NCBI GenBank assembly: GCA_021234155.1
Contig: JAJEKV010000020.1
Coordinates: forward strand, 7,860,563 to 7,924,562
DNA length: 64,000 nucleotides
Direction: 5' to 3'
DNA from: Isoetes taiwanensis
Taxonomy: Eukaryota > Streptophyta > Lycopodiopsida > Isoetales > Isoetaceae
Part shown: one piece after another, positions 36,169 to 48,096 of the stretch
Position numbering within the stretch: the stretch's first letter is position 1
Layout of the letters: every line of letters starts with the position of its first letter
Made by a program: the position numbers and the translations under genes
The notes under the pieces: model-generated
Seen by the model: only the letters and a program-made list of their open reading frames with translations
Database searches by the model: none
What the model was told of the DNA's origin: nothing

Positions 36169-39100
36169 CTCCCCACCAAACGACACTCGAGTGAAGAAAA
36201 GGAGGAAGCGCCGAGGGCTGAAGCCATCAGCCTCAAAGTGATCCTCACGGAGTGAGGACGGGCCCCATTATGGTAATCGGGCCGATGAGATCTTGGCGTG
36301 ATTGAAGAGCTTGAGGTGTGTCTTGGCCAAGGGCGGATCAGCATCAATAAGAAAACGAGAGCGCACCATGTCTTCAAGCGCAACAGGGCGCCTCAAGAAA
36401 TGTACCGACACCCATGAGGAGACAGTCCGGAAGGCCAAAAGCACCGACGCCGGCATTTGGATTGCAAAGAAAAATGGGACGCCGATTTAAGGAGCCGAAA
36501 GCAAAATGCATTTGAGGGCAGCGCAAAATCCCCGCTTTGAAGATGGACGTAAGGATCGTGAGGTGGAGGCGCTCGCAAGAAGGTGTTGAGACCATGAAGC
36601 GCATCCGCGGGCCGCTGCCAACCACGCCATTAGCAATGTAGATCCAATTTGTGGTGTTGTCCGTAGTAGCACCTTCTTCCCAATGTGATCGGCGAACAAA
36701 ACGTGGATCCCACCGAGATCCGCCGAGATCCGAGGTGGTGTCCACCCGCATGACCATCCATGACCTTGGTCCAAAAAGGAAGGCGCAATCGAAGTCGTGA
36801 ACCCGGGGCGGAGGTACACCTGGGGAAGCATAGGGAGAAGGAACCATGCCCGTATGCGTGGTTGCCGAAAGCGCCTCCCCAATTGATCGACAAGACGGGA
36901 TCAAGTGCCCGACACCAGCATCCCAAAGAGAAGCAGAGAGTCGAGAGTTGACAGAGGGCTATCCCATCCCCGTGGGGACCGCCTTGCTATCCAACAGAGC
37001 CCGTGAATCGATTGTAACCAATGAGGTGCCGCATATAGACTTGTGCATAGGGAAGATCTTCGGATGTCCTAGATACTTCCTTATTTGTTGCAATGGCCTG
37101 GCCGCCGAGAGATAAATGATTGGCAAGCTCGTGCATGTACTCCCGATGAAAAGTTTTGGTCCGAAAGCAGATCCGCAAGATATGGATTGTTATCCCCGGC
37201 ACCCATTGCGCAAGCAATCACCCCCGAACAGCCGGGCGGGCCCATTGCCAAAATTTTCCCCGTATCACCCGGATAGAAATCATGAAAAATATAAGCCATG
37301 GGCTGAACCACGCTGAAAGTGAGAAAGCTCGGATCGGGCACAAAGGTATGAGATCAAAGACAACAAGGGCACAACACAACCCTTTGTCTTCAATGGAGAG
37401 TTCGCCAACCGGAAAAATCAAGAATCGCCGCGGATATCCACAGGGCCATCACCAAGCCACTTTGAAAGGAAGAGGTGGCGCCGAGCAACCACATAATCAT
37501 GATAGCGGGAGGGAGTCGGGAAGTCCACCGGCATTCTCGCGGAAGAATTGAAGTCCGGGCGCCAAGTTTGGTTTGAGCCTCATCGCCAGATCAATAGCTT
37601 GTCGCAAAATTGTTGTTCGAGATCACGGATCCTATTTTCCTTTTCAAGTAGGAGGCGTGACTGGTCACGGACCCGCTTCTGAGAAGGATTGACCTGGGAG
37701 CAGTGTTAAAATTTGACGGTTTTCTAATGACAGGCAAAATAATTTTATGCCTTCCGCACGACGGAAAGTTATCAAATTCCAACCTTTCAAATGCCAGACA
37801 AAAATTTAAAATGACAGAATCCAAGTTTTTAGTCAAAAAATATAGAAAAAATACCCATTTGTATTACTTGCATTATAACTCAAAAAAGAGCTGTAGCTTG
37901 TTCATCTCTATCCACATCATTCGAAGGATATGCAGATGGATTAAAAAAACTCATAGCAATAAACACATCACTCACATCTGCAAACCTCCTGGCAAGTGCT
38001 TCCAATATCTAGCAATGCGAATTGAATGTGCAAGTGAGCCACTATCTTCAGGAAACTCGTTCAAGTCAAGAGCCTGCAAATTCTCCCTCTTTTCTGGAAT
38101 TCCCTCTTTTCTGGAATAGGAACGTACCTCAAATGTTGTTCATGAATAGTGCCATCAGTATCCACAAATGCTATTTTACCATCATGGCAACAAGTCATGA
38201 ACATATGAAGATGTTTTGTACCTTCACTAAATATTCTATCCCGTGAGAGATACTTCCTAGTAAACTTTTTCTTCACTAAATCCAACCATAAGCTTATCTT
38301 TGTGACATCAAGTCCTTCCCTTTGAAATTCTGAATTTAACTTATTCAACTCAATAAGGACGTGTAAATTTTTGTTTTGTCTTTCTGATGACGGGCAAATC
38401 TACATTTTTAGCCTTTTAAATGACGTGTAAATTTTTGTTTTGTCTTTCTGATGACGGGCATTTAACTATTTAATGCCCGTCATATGCAGGGCAAAAATTT
38501 TTTCTGTCCGTTTTGACGGGCAAATTAGCCAAAAACAGGCATGAAAGCCGTCAAATTTTAACACTGCCTGGGAGGAAGATTTCCCCGGTGTATTGAGACG
38601 GCACCAATCTCCGCCATCGAAAGTTTTTCGCTTTTACGCACCTCCTCCGTAGTTTCCATCTTGAAGAGAGGTGATCCGAGAGGTCCGTGGTAGAAAGCCG
38701 AGCCGGCCAAGGAGGCAACTTGAGCATCTCGGGCTGAAAGATTTTGAACTTGAGTGCGGAAGTTTTCACACACTTCCGAAAAGTACAAGGCATTGAGTTT
38801 AGCAATATCTTCATCCTTGGTACTCGAGAGCAGCCTTTGGACTTGTTGTGCTCCAATAGAGTCCGAATTTCTGGACCGAGCCGAGCCCGGCTGACCAAGA
38901 AGTTGGTCGACTTGAGCTTGTGTAATTGAGATCCGCATGAGCCCGTAAGAGAGCTTCATGCTTGTCTTGAAGTTTGGCCTCCAAAGTTGCAACTTGGGCA
39001 GCTTGGCAGCTTGAAGGTCTTGGTGTACCGCATCGAGGCCTCTAGTGCCCATGGAACCCCCGCCATAAGAGCCGCCTTGGGATTCTCAGAACTTAAGTGC

Positions 39101-40340
39101 AAAGCAGCCTTGAGCATCCCGGCCGATAATCGATACAACAACCCACGAGGGTGTTGTGGTGGTGGAATTGGTCGTTGCCCGGTGGGGAGGTTTGTGAAAA
39201 ATGGTGTGAAGTGGATGGTGTAGCGGAGGAAGAGACAAAGGACATGAGTGTGACTGTGGTCATGACCGGGGAAGATGGGCGTGATGTGCCAACTTGGTGA
39301 TTGACCGAAGGGAGCCGAGTGGAAGTATGAGAATTTGGTGGTGTGGGAGGGAAGTAATGACGGATGAGGGCTTGAAAGTGCCCTCCCACGTAAACTTCAG
39401 AAATGGAAGTGGTACCTCGGGCGGTCCATTTCTTGGAGAAGACGATAGAACATCATTTGGGGCCAATCTATGTGGTGCTTGGAGTGTGTAGCAAAGAAGG
39501 GACCAGTTATAGAAAGGTTTATTGATATGGGTGTTCTTGATAGAATACCCAAGGAATTTGCGCCACAAAAATTTTTACAAAGGTCTCATGAGGCTTGTCG
39601 ATATTGGTCGACGATGGACATTGGCGTGATAAGCGTGCACCAAACTCGCGGACATCAATATCCCGTATAGCGCACCATGATACACAAGGAGTGCAAGGGA
39701 ATATGAAATACCTCGAAAATCAAGTGTTGAGTCAATGAAATAGTGGTGCCATCGAATTAAGGGTGTACCCTTTGGCTGTTAACAATATTGGCGGCGAACT
39801 CACGCAAACAGGCGTGTGATTTGGAGCCTAAGTTCCATTTGAGAAAATTCAGAAGCTGGTGTCGCTCAAAAACGCCTTTATTGGGGCCAACAAGGGCTTC
39901 ATGAAAGTGGGCGTCCAAGAAGGATACGATGCAAAAAGGGCCTGATCCTTGGGAGCAAGAGTTTGAAGTGTAGAAAATCTTGGGGCAGCCATGAGAAATG
40001 ATTTGCGTAACGAAGAGAGATGCCAAAGGCGGAAGACGAAAGTCGAAAGCACGGAGGATGAAGGCGCAGAGGAACGAAAAGGTTTGTTTTAGGGCGCATA
40101 AACGGAGGTGAAGAGGTATGAAGAGTGCTAAACAGAACCCGCTGATGATGCCGTGTGTCAAGAGATGCTAAGAAGGGGATTGAGAGGCAAAATTTGGCTA
40201 AGTCCCCAAAAACGTAAGGGAGAAGCAATGGACGGTGGAGGATGAGACGGAAAGAAAGATCGATGTGACAGATGGCAAAGGACACCCATTAATGTTCGAC
40301 GGGCGGAAAGAAGGAATGGCATTCAATGCCGGGTAACTCG
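36169..40340 (-). other. Extended 3' region of the Gypsy element (accessory ORF remnants)
   Basis: Between integrase and the 3' LTR are minus-strand frames not typical of a minimal Gypsy element. A frame at 38,558-39,052 (VDQLLGQPGSARS ... ALYFSEVCENFRTQVQNLS) continues across the hAT insertion into a heptad-like KENRIRDLEQQFCDK near 37,600-37,660, suggesting a coiled-coil accessory protein. Frames at 39,757-40,285 and 36,374-36,904 are unassigned. Such extra 3' ORFs occur in some large plant Gypsy lineages. No transmembrane envelope-like segment was recognised. Confidence 0.45.
37701..38566 (-). mobile_element. Non-autonomous hAT element nested in Gypsy
   Basis: Terminal inverted repeats begin CAGTGTTAAAATTTGACGG at both ends. 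An exact 8-bp target duplication CCTGGGAG (37,693-37,700 and 38,567-38,574) is diagnostic of hAT. The 866-bp interior keeps a minus-strand frame at 38,061-38,348 (LNSEFQREGLDVTKISLWLD ... RYVPIPEKR) that may be a transposase remnant. It inserted into the coiled-coil accessory frame and is therefore younger than the Gypsy insertion. Confidence 0.92.
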
Positions 40341-41030
40341 GCGGGATATCATTAAAAGGAATGTGTCAAGGTACCATTGCTAGATATGCGCGGAGAACAG
40401 ATTCTCCTTTTTAGAAACAAATTTTGCATTGCAAAACCACGCTGGCGATTTGTGTGATTGGTCCACGCCGACAAGGAGGTCCTCGCTGGCTATATAAGAC
40501 TAACCGAGAAAACGGCGGCATCCGATGGCGCCAAGATGGCCGCCGCCGGTTTGAACGAAGATTGCACCATGCCGACGAACCGCCGAGTGGATCACTTGTA
40601 AGATGAACTGCTCGATCTCTCGGCCGCCACAACCGCGGCATTCGCATGGACGGCCGGTGTGCCGGGATGGCCGAACATCCCGACCCAAGACCAACGGATG
40701 GAGGTGGTTCCCGCGACCTTCGCCGATCCGGAGCGTAACCCTCTACCATCTCCTCCTCAAGATCACCTCTCGCCCAACCCGAGTAGAGGGTTTTTCCTCT
40801 TAGACTTAGTAGATAGGGCTCGAGCCCGCTTTTGTATATAGGGCGCGCCCATAGCGAAATAGCCGGTCACTACCACATTTTGTAAAAATTCTCCACTATA
40901 ATATAATCTACCGCCTTTCTAGTCACTTTCTCGGGTGTTTGATTCTCGAACTGCCTCGGTTGGGATGTTCACTTTCTCGGTGCTGAAATGCTTTGAGATC
41001 TAAAACCATTAACTAATGTAGGTAATGGAG
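40341..41030 (+). other. Promoter-like GC-rich segment inside the Gypsy element
   Basis: This stretch has plus-strand features unlike its neighbours: GGCTATATAAGAC near 40,488, a GC-rich coding-like section, TATATAGGGCGCGCC near 40,835 and an AT-rich tail. It could be a nested solo LTR or an antisense promoter region. No target-site duplication or paired end was found. Confidence 0.25.
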
Positions 41031-41039
41031 TGCCATCTA

Positions 41040-41990
41040 ATTCAAATGAAGTTGGAAAAACACTTGGTCTAACCACTTGAACAATTTGATAAGGGCCAAG
41101 CCAACGAAACTTGAGTTTACCCGAAAATTTTTTGTACCGAATCATAAAGAAGAACCAAATCTCCTTGTTTGAATGTTTTTGTCTTCAAACGCTTGTCATG
41201 TAAAGATTTTTGCAACTCAAGGTCCATGAAGAACACGAATATAAGCATCCCCGCTGGGTTCATCCAACTGTTTCTAATTGATAGACCCGCTTTTGAGAGC
41301 AACCGGTGGATTATGAGCAAGAGCCGCTGAAACCGGAGTGTTGGAAGAATGAATTCAAAGGGCATGAGAGCTTCCTGACCATAAACCAATTTAAAAGGAG
41401 TGTGACCCATAGCAATCTTGAAACAAGTATTGTAGGCCCAAAGAACTGTAGGAAGTTTTGTCTCCGCCAACTGTAAGGGAAGCGCCACAAATTTTCTTTG
41501 AGAATGGTGACCGTAGTTTTGTTGGTGCTTTCGCCAACCCATTGCCTTGAGGATAGTAAGGTGTGCTCTTGATGATGTATCAAGAGATAACCGGCCTCTT
41601 TGATAGTATGATTGATGAAATGAACACCACGATCAACGACCCCGCGCAAGGCGCAATAATCGCTGATGATTTGTTGATAGAGGACTCGGCCGCGGCTTGC
41701 AAAGCAGTTGTTGTCCGAAGTGCACAAGCTTCCGCCCATTTGGTGGCGTGAAGTCGCGAGAACCAGATGTATCGCACGAAAGGTGCCGCCACGGAGGGTC
41801 TATAGGTCCCACAAAGTCCATTCCCCATTTGCCGTCAAGGGAAGTGGCGCGGGCGACCGGGCGCCAAGGGAAGAGCGCCACGGGCCGTGGGCGCCCCACC
41901 CGCCGGGCAAGCCGCCGCCACACGCGGCGGGCGGGCGGAGCATCTTTGAAGAGCGTGGGCCAATAATACCCTGCAAGAAGAATTTTATGC
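41040..41990 (-). pseudogene. Gypsy integrase remnant
   Basis: Integrase inserts the cDNA. Minus-strand pieces include WGMDFVGPIDP near 41,820, a core fragment FKLVYGQEALMPFEF near 41,370, and a C-terminal GPY/F-type module (FKQGDLVLLYDS, then RWLGPYQIVQVV near 41,080). Frames change several times, and the complete D,D(35)E core cannot be followed. Confidence 0.8.
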
Positions 41991-42194
41991 GCGTCGCGGG
42001 TGTCACCATGAAAATGACCACCACCGAGCCCTTGATGAGCTTCAACAATGTCCGAACTTCATGAGGGAGAACACAGCCGGGGATGGTGTCCTTACCTTTT
42101 TGTAGAGATGTCCCAACCATGGTGTAGTCACGGACCTCTGAGAGAAAATTGATGGCTTATTTCGGGATTCGTCGCTATGCGTGAGAGAGCCGCC

Positions 42195-42774
42195 TCATCT
42201 TCTCGGTGGAAGAGCACCGTGAGGAGGTACTGCAAAATCATGGAACCAATGTGGTGTTGCCGCGACTAAAAAAAAGTTGAGCATCGTGGAAGGCGCCCGA
42301 GACTCGCGCGGATCATCCGCGGTGGATGCGGAAAGATAATCCGAACAACATGAGATTTGCCACCTTATGAACGATTTCAAAAGGAGCAAATTCTGGAGAA
42401 GAAGGACCCAACGAGCAATGCGAATTCGCGGGCGGGATTTGTTGATCAAATAGAGAAGTGCTTGGTGGTCCACAAAGAACTTGATTTGACTGCCCAAAAG
42501 GTAATGACGGAAGCGCTGGACACGTAAAATGAGACCCAAAGCTTCACGCCCGCGGGCGTAATAGTTGCGCCGCCAAAGAATTGAGTTTTCGGGCCGGCAT
42601 AGCGATTTGGTTTATCGGTGCGACATCATATTCTGAGAAAGAACAGCTCAAATAGCAAACGCCGGTGACATCGACATGAACGGAAAGGGCTTGTCCCATT
42701 GAGGAGGAACAAGTACCGTGCCTCGAGTAAGCAAAAAGCTTCACCGTTGAAAGCAAAATCACCGGGAATTCCAA
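42195..42774 (-). pseudogene. Gypsy RNase H remnant
   Basis: The minus-strand frame reads FRHYLLGSQIKFFVDHQALL and RIARWVLLLQ, the conserved Ty3 RNase H block (HYL.G..F...DH.AL..L). A DVTGVCY-like start lies near 42,660. The copy is frameshifted. Confidence 0.85.
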
Positions 42775-42779
42775 GCCCG

Positions 42780-43470
42780 TGGATTCGCACCCGTGAGTTT
42801 ATGAATGGGATCCGCAATGGTCGCCACCCGTGTATGAAGGTGGAGTAATAATTGACCTTTCCTAGGAAAGAGCGGTGTCTCTTTGATATTGGCCGGTGCT
42901 TGAGCTTTTAGCACACAACCCGATTTTGGCAGATCGCAGATGCCTCGCTGGTCGACAACATGGCCTAACAACACCGTATGACGCAAAAGGTGCATTTCTC
43001 GTGATTGAGACTAATGCCGACTCATCACATTTCTCGAAAAGACGAAGTTCCAATTTATCCAAATGGTCAGCCATGGAACCAGAGGCGAGAAGTCATCTTG
43101 AAAAATTTGCAAGAAGGGATTTTCCTTCATGAAATCATGAAAAACGAGAGCATGATGCGCTGAAATGTTGAATGAGAGTTGGATAATCCAAAAGGAACCA
43201 CCTTGTAGGCAAAAGTGACTTACCTGGGTGGTGAAAGTGGTCTTGAGTTGATCGATTCTTTGATGGAGATCTGATTGTAGCCGAGAAACCATCCATAAAG
43301 GAGTACATCTCATGTCCAAACCACTTTCTTCCGTAACTTGGTCCGCGAAGGAAGTGGAAAATGATCACGCCCGCGGGCCCGATTGAGTTTCCGATAGTCT
43401 ACACGTGCACGCCGATCTTACCATTGTGCTTAAGGGCAATGACGATAGGGCTCACCCATTCGTAATGTTT
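42780..43470 (-). pseudogene. Gypsy reverse transcriptase remnant
   Basis: Minus-strand fragments show YSFMDGFSA near 43,300, KTTFTT near 43,230 and LVFHDFMKENPFLQIFQDD near 43,100-43,150. The last covers the RT catalytic region with a QDD instead of YxDD reading. At least two frame changes break the domain. Confidence 0.8.
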
Positions 43471-44307
43471 GACCTCATAGATCAAACCCCAGCAGTGAGG
43501 AGTTTGTCAATTTCCGCCTTTGACGCCATCACCGTAATTAGGGTTGAGCCTCAGATCGCCGTTGCTACAATCGGGTCGCGGCATCGATTTGGTAGGAATG
43601 GTGAGTTCCCCAAGCTTTGTTGATTCCCCGCAGATTTTGTAACCCCAGCGAAAATGTGTTTGAATTTTTGAACAAATGCGGACGGCCCCGTTACGATAAG
43701 GAGCCTAAGGTTTGCAAAGAATACGACAAAGTTGATTGTTGCCAACATCCACAATTTCGACTTCGTGAGTCCGAATATGGGTATGACTTCAGTATCCCGG
43801 ACAATGTGTGCGTGGAGGTTGGAGCATAACCGATGCGCGGGCACTTTTGGCGGGTAAAAAAAGAGGTTGCTCGCTGTCATCTAGCAAAGGTTGCTTCATG
43901 ATCGCTGTACATCGCCAGAGTTGCCGGAGGTCCGTGATCCGAAAAGTGATCAACGCTGGATTCGATTGCAAGGAGCCGTAGGGTCAAGCAAGGCAGCCAC
44001 AAACCGGTCCCGATCAAGAGTCATTTCTCCCCAAGGATCGCGATATATTCGGGTAGGATGACGAGGCGCACGCCAGGGGTAGCCCGAACTTGATAAATAT
44101 TCTCAGCGCCTTCGTAATCGGTTAATGAGAGAGGGGTTCCGCATTGTCAACGGAAATGATCCGCCCGCTTGCAAGTCCATTGTGGCATTGAGATGACCAT
44201 CTCAGGATGACTAACCGTCCGCGGCCCAAGAATGGATACTCTTTGCCCGGCGGAGAAAGGGTCTTCCCCACCAAAGATTTCATAGTCACCGGATCTTCAC
44301 CAAATTT

Positions 44308-44870
44308 TCAAAACTCCAAATTCCATGGGAAAGCCGAGATCACCAATGTTGATGTGTAGAATAGGTGTGACGCCTTTGAGGTCTCGTGGATATGGCCATT
44401 AGCCAATTTGATGTCATATGGGGCACGAAAGAGTTGTGTGATGCCCATTTGTTTGGCGAGTTTGTCCGCGATGAGATTGACCGCACTACCTCCATCGATT
44501 TGAACATGGTTGACTTGCGATTTCCCACCGCTGCATGGACCGGGGGTGTAGAGGTAGCCACGCCCCAACTAAAACAGCTTGGGAGTGGTAACCGGTCCTT
44601 GAGAGCAGTGACAGAAGTTTTAAAATGGCTGCCAAGCTTAAAGGAATTTTGATCTTGGCAAGCTCCTCTTGGAGTTCGAGAGGTACATGAGAAAAAAGGA
44701 TCCCGGCCGGTTCCACCGGTGCGGAGTGCGGGGCGTGGAAGCAAAGAACTTTTTGAGTAAGTCAACCCTACCGCAATATTGGGATATGTCCGAGAGCGTG
44801 GAGGTTGAGATGTTGAAGGTGGATCGTGGTCTTTGTTGAGCTCGAAAGTGGTGGCATGAACATTTGCCAA
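44308..44870 (-). pseudogene. Gypsy protease region
   Basis: The minus-strand frame VNHVQIDGGSAVNLIADKLA carries an aspartic-protease-type active-site motif (IDGGSAVN), as in several plant Ty3 lineages, followed by YDIKLANGHIHE. It lies between gag and RT as expected and is frameshifted relative to both. Confidence 0.7.
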
Positions 44871-45036
44871 TGTGCGCCTTCACCGCTTGCATGAGATTCA
44901 AAAATGCTTTGGCTTAACTTTGGGCATGACATTTGGCATGAGCTTTTCTAAGTCGTGCAAAGTGAACCTTTTTTCGGCCCTCATGAGGAAGGGGTGTCAA
45001 CCGCAAAGGCAAAGCTGGCGTGTCCTTCAATAATAG

Positions 45037-46670
45037 TCAAGGGACGATGCCTTGGTCCGGGCGTGAAACTAGACCAACCCAATTTGACGGTCCGATCGGA
45101 GGATTAAGTGCCCGAAAAAATTTCCTCTTGGGCTTGTTGATCCAAATTGAGGTTGATTTGGTCGGAGCTGGTTGATAGCGCGTGATTGCCGAGGCGCCTT
45201 TGGGGCTTTTGAGAACCGGTCGCGCCTTGTTTGCCATTAGCAAGCCGTAGTTGGTAAGCCGTGAGGCGGACCGATGTGGTCCGATTTGTGCCGTGAAGCC
45301 GACCCGAACTTGTGGAAGTTGAGGGCACGCCGCGGGTGGTATGACCCCATTCTTGACAAAGATAGCACCGAGCTTTAGAAGGATCAAAAGGAGGACGCTG
45401 GTTGATCCCCCGTGGTTGGTCCCGCTGTCGATAGAGTTGCGTGGGCTGCACCAAGAGGTGGTCGCCCGATAGTGCGCTTTGGGACCGAGGTGTGGTTTGT
45501 ACTTGATAAACCATTTTGTTATGAACGGTGTGGGGATGAGTGCGAAAGTGCACTCTTCCGCGGCATGATTGCACATGTTGCATCGCTTGCAATGAGGCGG
45601 GCCATTGGTGGAGTTGCACTCATTGGCCAAATGGCCTTGATATTTGCAAATATGGCACCAGATTTGATCGCTACTGGATTAGCTGTTGAGGTCGGGAATG
45701 TACCGCTTGGGAACCATGACGGTGGAATGAACGGGAGCTCTTTGAAGAGCCACGCCGGGAGGAAACATTGACGAGTGATTGACAGAATGATAGCCCGCCC
45801 AAAGTTTTTGGACGCAGTATTCAGTCATGAGTCGAATAGCGTGAGGAAGTCCTTGGAGAAACCGCACCAAAACTGGCTCGTAGGGTACTCCTTGAGCTTA
45901 TCGAAAGCGAATGTGAAGTCGATCCGCAAAATCACTTCGCACTGTGGGCTCTTGTTGAAGTTCATTGAGTTGCTTGAGATGAAGTTGATCATCATCCGGT
46001 CCCGAATGAGACGTAAAAGCAAAGGCGCATTTCGACCAGGCTTTGTTTCCAATGGCTTTTGTTGGACATGAGCCATTGATGAGGAGAGCCACGCAAAGGT
46101 GGTGGAAAAGATGTGAAATTTCAGTTGAGGTTGCGCTGCGCCCATTTAGGACAGCTAGAGCCTCAAATTCTTCCATGTGGGCCCGAGCACTTTGGTCTAA
46201 CCGTTTGCCTTTCGTGTTGCCAAAGGTGGATAAGTCAGGCCAGAGTCCGAAAGGTAGATGTGAAAGTGCTGGGTGACAGAAACAGATAGTGAGGATATTG
46301 AGGTTGAGGTGGATTTGGCATTGTGGCCGACCTGACCCCGATGAAGGGGTGATCGCGGTTGAGAAACCGAAGTAGCCTAGCATTGGTTTTGAGATCCGTA
46401 AGGTTGTAAACAGAAGAGCAAAGGGGAAACGAGGGAAAGGATATTCCGGCAAAGCGCAAAGGAGACATGTGGATAGCCGCAGTTCACCCGGGAGATGATG
46501 GTTATGGGCGAAGTGGCGATGGCCCAAGAATGATGGATGTAGGCATGTTCCGGGTATGAAAGTACGGTTGAGAAGGTTGAGCCGCATAAGGCTCCCCGGA
46601 GCAATGATGAGGGACTGAGGTTGTGAGCAATGTTTGCACGCTTTGGGGCGGGAACCGACGAGACCGACAT
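45037..46670 (-). pseudogene. Gypsy gag remnant with zinc knuckles
   Basis: Minus-strand frames contain two knuckle-like motifs. CNMCNHAAEEC near 45,570 is close to CCHC, and CYLCQEWGHTTRGV near 45,350 has lost the last Cys. Upstream frames to 46,587 include FEALAVLNGRSATSTEISHL, a capsid-like region. Many frame changes are present. Confidence 0.65.
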
Positions 46671-46874
46671 GAGGGGTGGGTGGCGCGACCGAGCCCTAGA
46701 CCAAGATGGCCTCCCTCTATGTCATAAGCGATCCATACATGTCGCCAACCTTTCGACGCCGATGGCGCCCAAGCGAGATGCCGCCTGAGAAAGGAGTTCT
46801 TCCGGGCGGAAATTGCGAATGCATTATGGCGCATGTAAGAAAGTAGGAGAAAATCGTACCCGCAATGCTGACAA

Positions 46875-47456
46875 GGTTTGGGGTCCGGGTTCGGGAACTC
46901 CCGAAGACAAAATTGTGGAGGACCCGTGGATCTAACAGAGAGTCCGGGGACTATGTCACGCCGGATTTGGCCGAAAGAGAAGAAAAAGAAGAGAATGTAA
47001 CAAATGAAAGAAAGATGATAAGCTTCCTTGATATCAATGATGAAAATACATGAGCTCTCGCAATAGAGAGAAAAACCGAAGGAGACAAGACTCAAAACTC
47101 ATCTAAAAACTTATGAGCTAACTCTACTCATATATATAGTACAATGGCCTTGGGGCCCAATATAGACACTCGACCGATCTCTGCGTCGACTCTCGAAGGA
47201 GGCCCGACGGTGAAAGTTGGCGGTGCTCTTGAAGTGCCTAGAATCACGCCGACGCCGACGCTGGGCGGTGACGGGTCATTACTTGTCCGAAGCGGCGCCT
47301 CTTGTTGACCGCCAAAGGCTTTGATCAAGGTGGGCTCGCTTAGTCTTCTCTTAAGGAGGCTTGATGTTCAATCCGCGGGTTGATCGAGGATCTTTGAGCT
47401 TGACCTGGTCTGACGTATGCATGAATAGTCCTGTACCAGGAGGCACAGGACTAACA
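46875..47456 (-). repeat. Gypsy 5' LTR (right)
   Basis: This is the partner of 35,586-36,168, about 582 bp, ending CTAACA before the AGACT target duplication. The inner end has lost the canonical TG/CA dinucleotide (GGTTTGGGG versus TGTTTGGGG). Confidence 0.88.
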
Positions 47457-47461
47457 AGACT

Positions 47462-48064
47462 TTGCCTTTGGATTCATGAAAACCAGGGAGAGCCACATAT
47501 TCTCTCACTAGCACCCATTAGCCGGCCAGATTATTGACCATAACAACGCCCAAAGTGTCACATTTCCTATTTGCATTTTTCAAGGGCATTTCTGTAACTT
47601 TTTTGTAGATGATAAAACTCAATCTTCAACTTACAAAATTTATTTATAGTTACAACACTACTAAAATCATCCAAAATGGTGCTGAATTTTCACGTTATAA
47701 CATCTCAACGAAATGTTTTAGGAAATAACTCAAAAAACGCATAACTTTCGAAGTCCAACTTTGGTTTAAGGTTTCAAGAATTATCATTTTTGGGTTGCCC
47801 AAAGAGCAAACTCTTGGCGAGATAGGTTGATAGAATATTATTATGATATACTAATTCAATGGACGAGCTTAGAAATCTTTTTGCATCGAACGACTCAGAT
47901 TGAACTTTTCTTTGCCTGTGCGAAGTTAATGGATAATTTGGTTGCCATGCGTTTGATCTTAGAGAAACCTTCACAATGTTCAACTTGATGAGCCACAAAA
48001 ACTTTATTACCATATTTACAATAGTCCTTCTTTTAGAAGGCATTTTACTAATTTTAGCAAAAAC
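47462..48064. other. Intergenic DNA right of the Gypsy element
   Basis: AT-rich sequence with phrases resembling the interiors of local MULE-type MITEs (CATAACTTTCGAAGTC, TCATTTTAGTAATTTTCCC at its right end). No gene was recognised. It may be a decayed MULE whose left end is unclear. Confidence 0.4.
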
Positions 48065-48096
48065 TAGGGTCATTTTAGTAATTTTCCCTTTTAGAC
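48065..48096. repeat. 32-bp direct repeat, left copy
   Basis: CTAGGGTCATTTTAGTAATT, followed by TTCCCTTTTAGA, recurs at 49,320-49,351 with one mismatch. The pair brackets a foreign-looking gene fragment. On the minus strand the motif resembles the MULE end GGGAAAATT seen elsewhere in the window. Confidence 0.85.

Larger units (their letters stand above)
35586..47456 (-). mobile_element. Ty3/Gypsy LTR retrotransposon, complete but decayed
   Basis: This element of about 11.9 kb is bounded by LTRs and a perfect 5-bp target duplication AGACT (35,581-35,585 and 47,457-47,461). Genes run on the minus strand in Gypsy order: gag, protease, reverse transcriptase, RNase H, integrase. An unusually long region of about 4.9 kb follows integrase before the 3' LTR, of which 0.87 kb is a nested hAT element. 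On the minus strand a polypurine tract (GGTGGGGAG) directly precedes the 3' LTR. All reading frames carry stops and frameshifts, so the copy is not autonomous. Confidence 0.92.

Noticed and set aside
40411-40841. Overlapping Arg/Pro-rich frames on both strands
   Set aside because: High GC content produces long stop-free frames on both strands. No domain, and they lie inside a decayed Gypsy element.
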